DNA from: an uncultured Oscillospiraceae bacterium
Lineage (GTDB): Bacteria; Bacillota; Clostridia; Oscillospirales; Acutalibacteraceae
Direction of reading: 5' to 3'
Length of the DNA: 6,192 nucleotides
NCBI GenBank assembly: GCA_902461995.1
Contig: CABQAA010000134.1
Coordinates: 1-6,192, forward strand
The notes beneath the pieces were generated by a model, which saw nothing but the letters and a program-made list of their open reading frames with translations, did not search any database and was not told where the DNA came from. Below are positions 6,077-6,192 of this stretch, piece after piece (position 1 is the first letter of the stretch; every line of letters begins with the position of its first letter). Made by a program: the position numbers and the translations under genes.

Positions 6077-6091
6077 AACATCGGCTTTTTT
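6065..6091 (+). terminator. Candidate terminator overlapping the lipase stop codon
   Basis: AAAGGCC (6065-6071) pairs with GGCTTT plus the preceding position (6083-6089, with one G-T wobble). After one T-C mismatch, ATG (6073-6075) pairs with CAT (6079-6081) around an AAA loop. Six T follow (6086-6091). The hairpin contains the TGA stop (6074-6076), so translating ribosomes would cover part of it. The ATGA here could also look like an overlapping start, but that frame ends after 11 codons. Confidence 0.45.
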
Positions 6092-6132
6092 ATCCGTGTT
6101 ATCCGTAAAATCCGCTTTTTCTTCTCCGATGC

Positions 6133-6161
6133 TTGCACCCGTTTCCGGGATCCGATACAAT
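6133..6161 (+). promoter_or_regulatory. Sigma-70-type promoter for a gene beginning just past the window
   Basis: TTGCAC (6133-6138) and TACAAT (6156-6161) are exactly 17 bases apart. Transcription should start near 6168. The purine-rich GGAGAAGGAAGGA (6178-6190) at the edge is a likely ribosome binding site, so a start codon is expected within about ten bases beyond 6192. The nature of that gene cannot be told. Confidence 0.72.
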
Positions 6162-6192
6162 GAAAAACACCCCGATTGGAGAAGGAAGGAAC

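Noticed and set aside
6073..6108. ATGA-overlapping short ORF after the lipase gene
   Set aside because: It encodes only 11 residues, has no binding site of its own and lies within the terminator-like hairpin.

Overview
The window looks like a chromosomal segment of a moderately GC-rich, low-branching Bacillota-type bacterium. Strong AGGAGG-type ribosome binding sites, sigma-70-like promoters with 17-18 base spacers and compact GC stems followed by T tracts support this. The gene set (TPR-tailed glycosyltransferase, RihC-type nucleoside hydrolase, DcuC-type anaerobic carrier, membrane-anchored lipase) would fit an anaerobic gut Negativicute such as an Acidaminococcus, Megasphaera or Selenomonas relative. 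That taxonomic guess is inference and weak.

Left part (1-590): the last 65 codons of a plus-strand TPR-containing protein, probably a family 2 glycosyltransferase, end at 200. A non-coding stretch of about 390 bases follows. It holds a 90-bp tandem repeat (2.4 copies, each full copy with a perfect 7-bp hairpin), a minus-strand terminator (435-457) and a plus-strand terminator (477-526).

Middle left (591-1538): a single minus-strand gene for a 315-residue protein that I do not recognise. It is far more A+T-rich than everything around it and sits alone between oppositely oriented neighbours, so it looks like a horizontally acquired cargo gene. It is the best candidate for something undescribed here.

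Middle right (1617-4652): a plus-strand transcription unit with its own promoter. It encodes a GNAT N-acetyltransferase, a RihC-type ribonucleoside hydrolase and a DcuC-family membrane carrier, and closes with a perfect 11-bp terminator. The hydrolase and carrier pair suggests nucleoside salvage or ribose catabolism, in which the carrier may take up the substrate or export a fermentation product such as succinate. The hydrolase has Tyr where the characterised enzymes have the active-site His.

Right part (4663-6192): a monocistronic gene with an extended -10 promoter encodes a protein with about five transmembrane helices and a lipase-type alpha/beta-hydrolase domain with a visible Ser-Asp-His set. 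A hairpin plus T tract overlaps its stop codon. A clear promoter and a purine-rich ribosome binding site at the very end show that another plus-strand gene starts just past the window.
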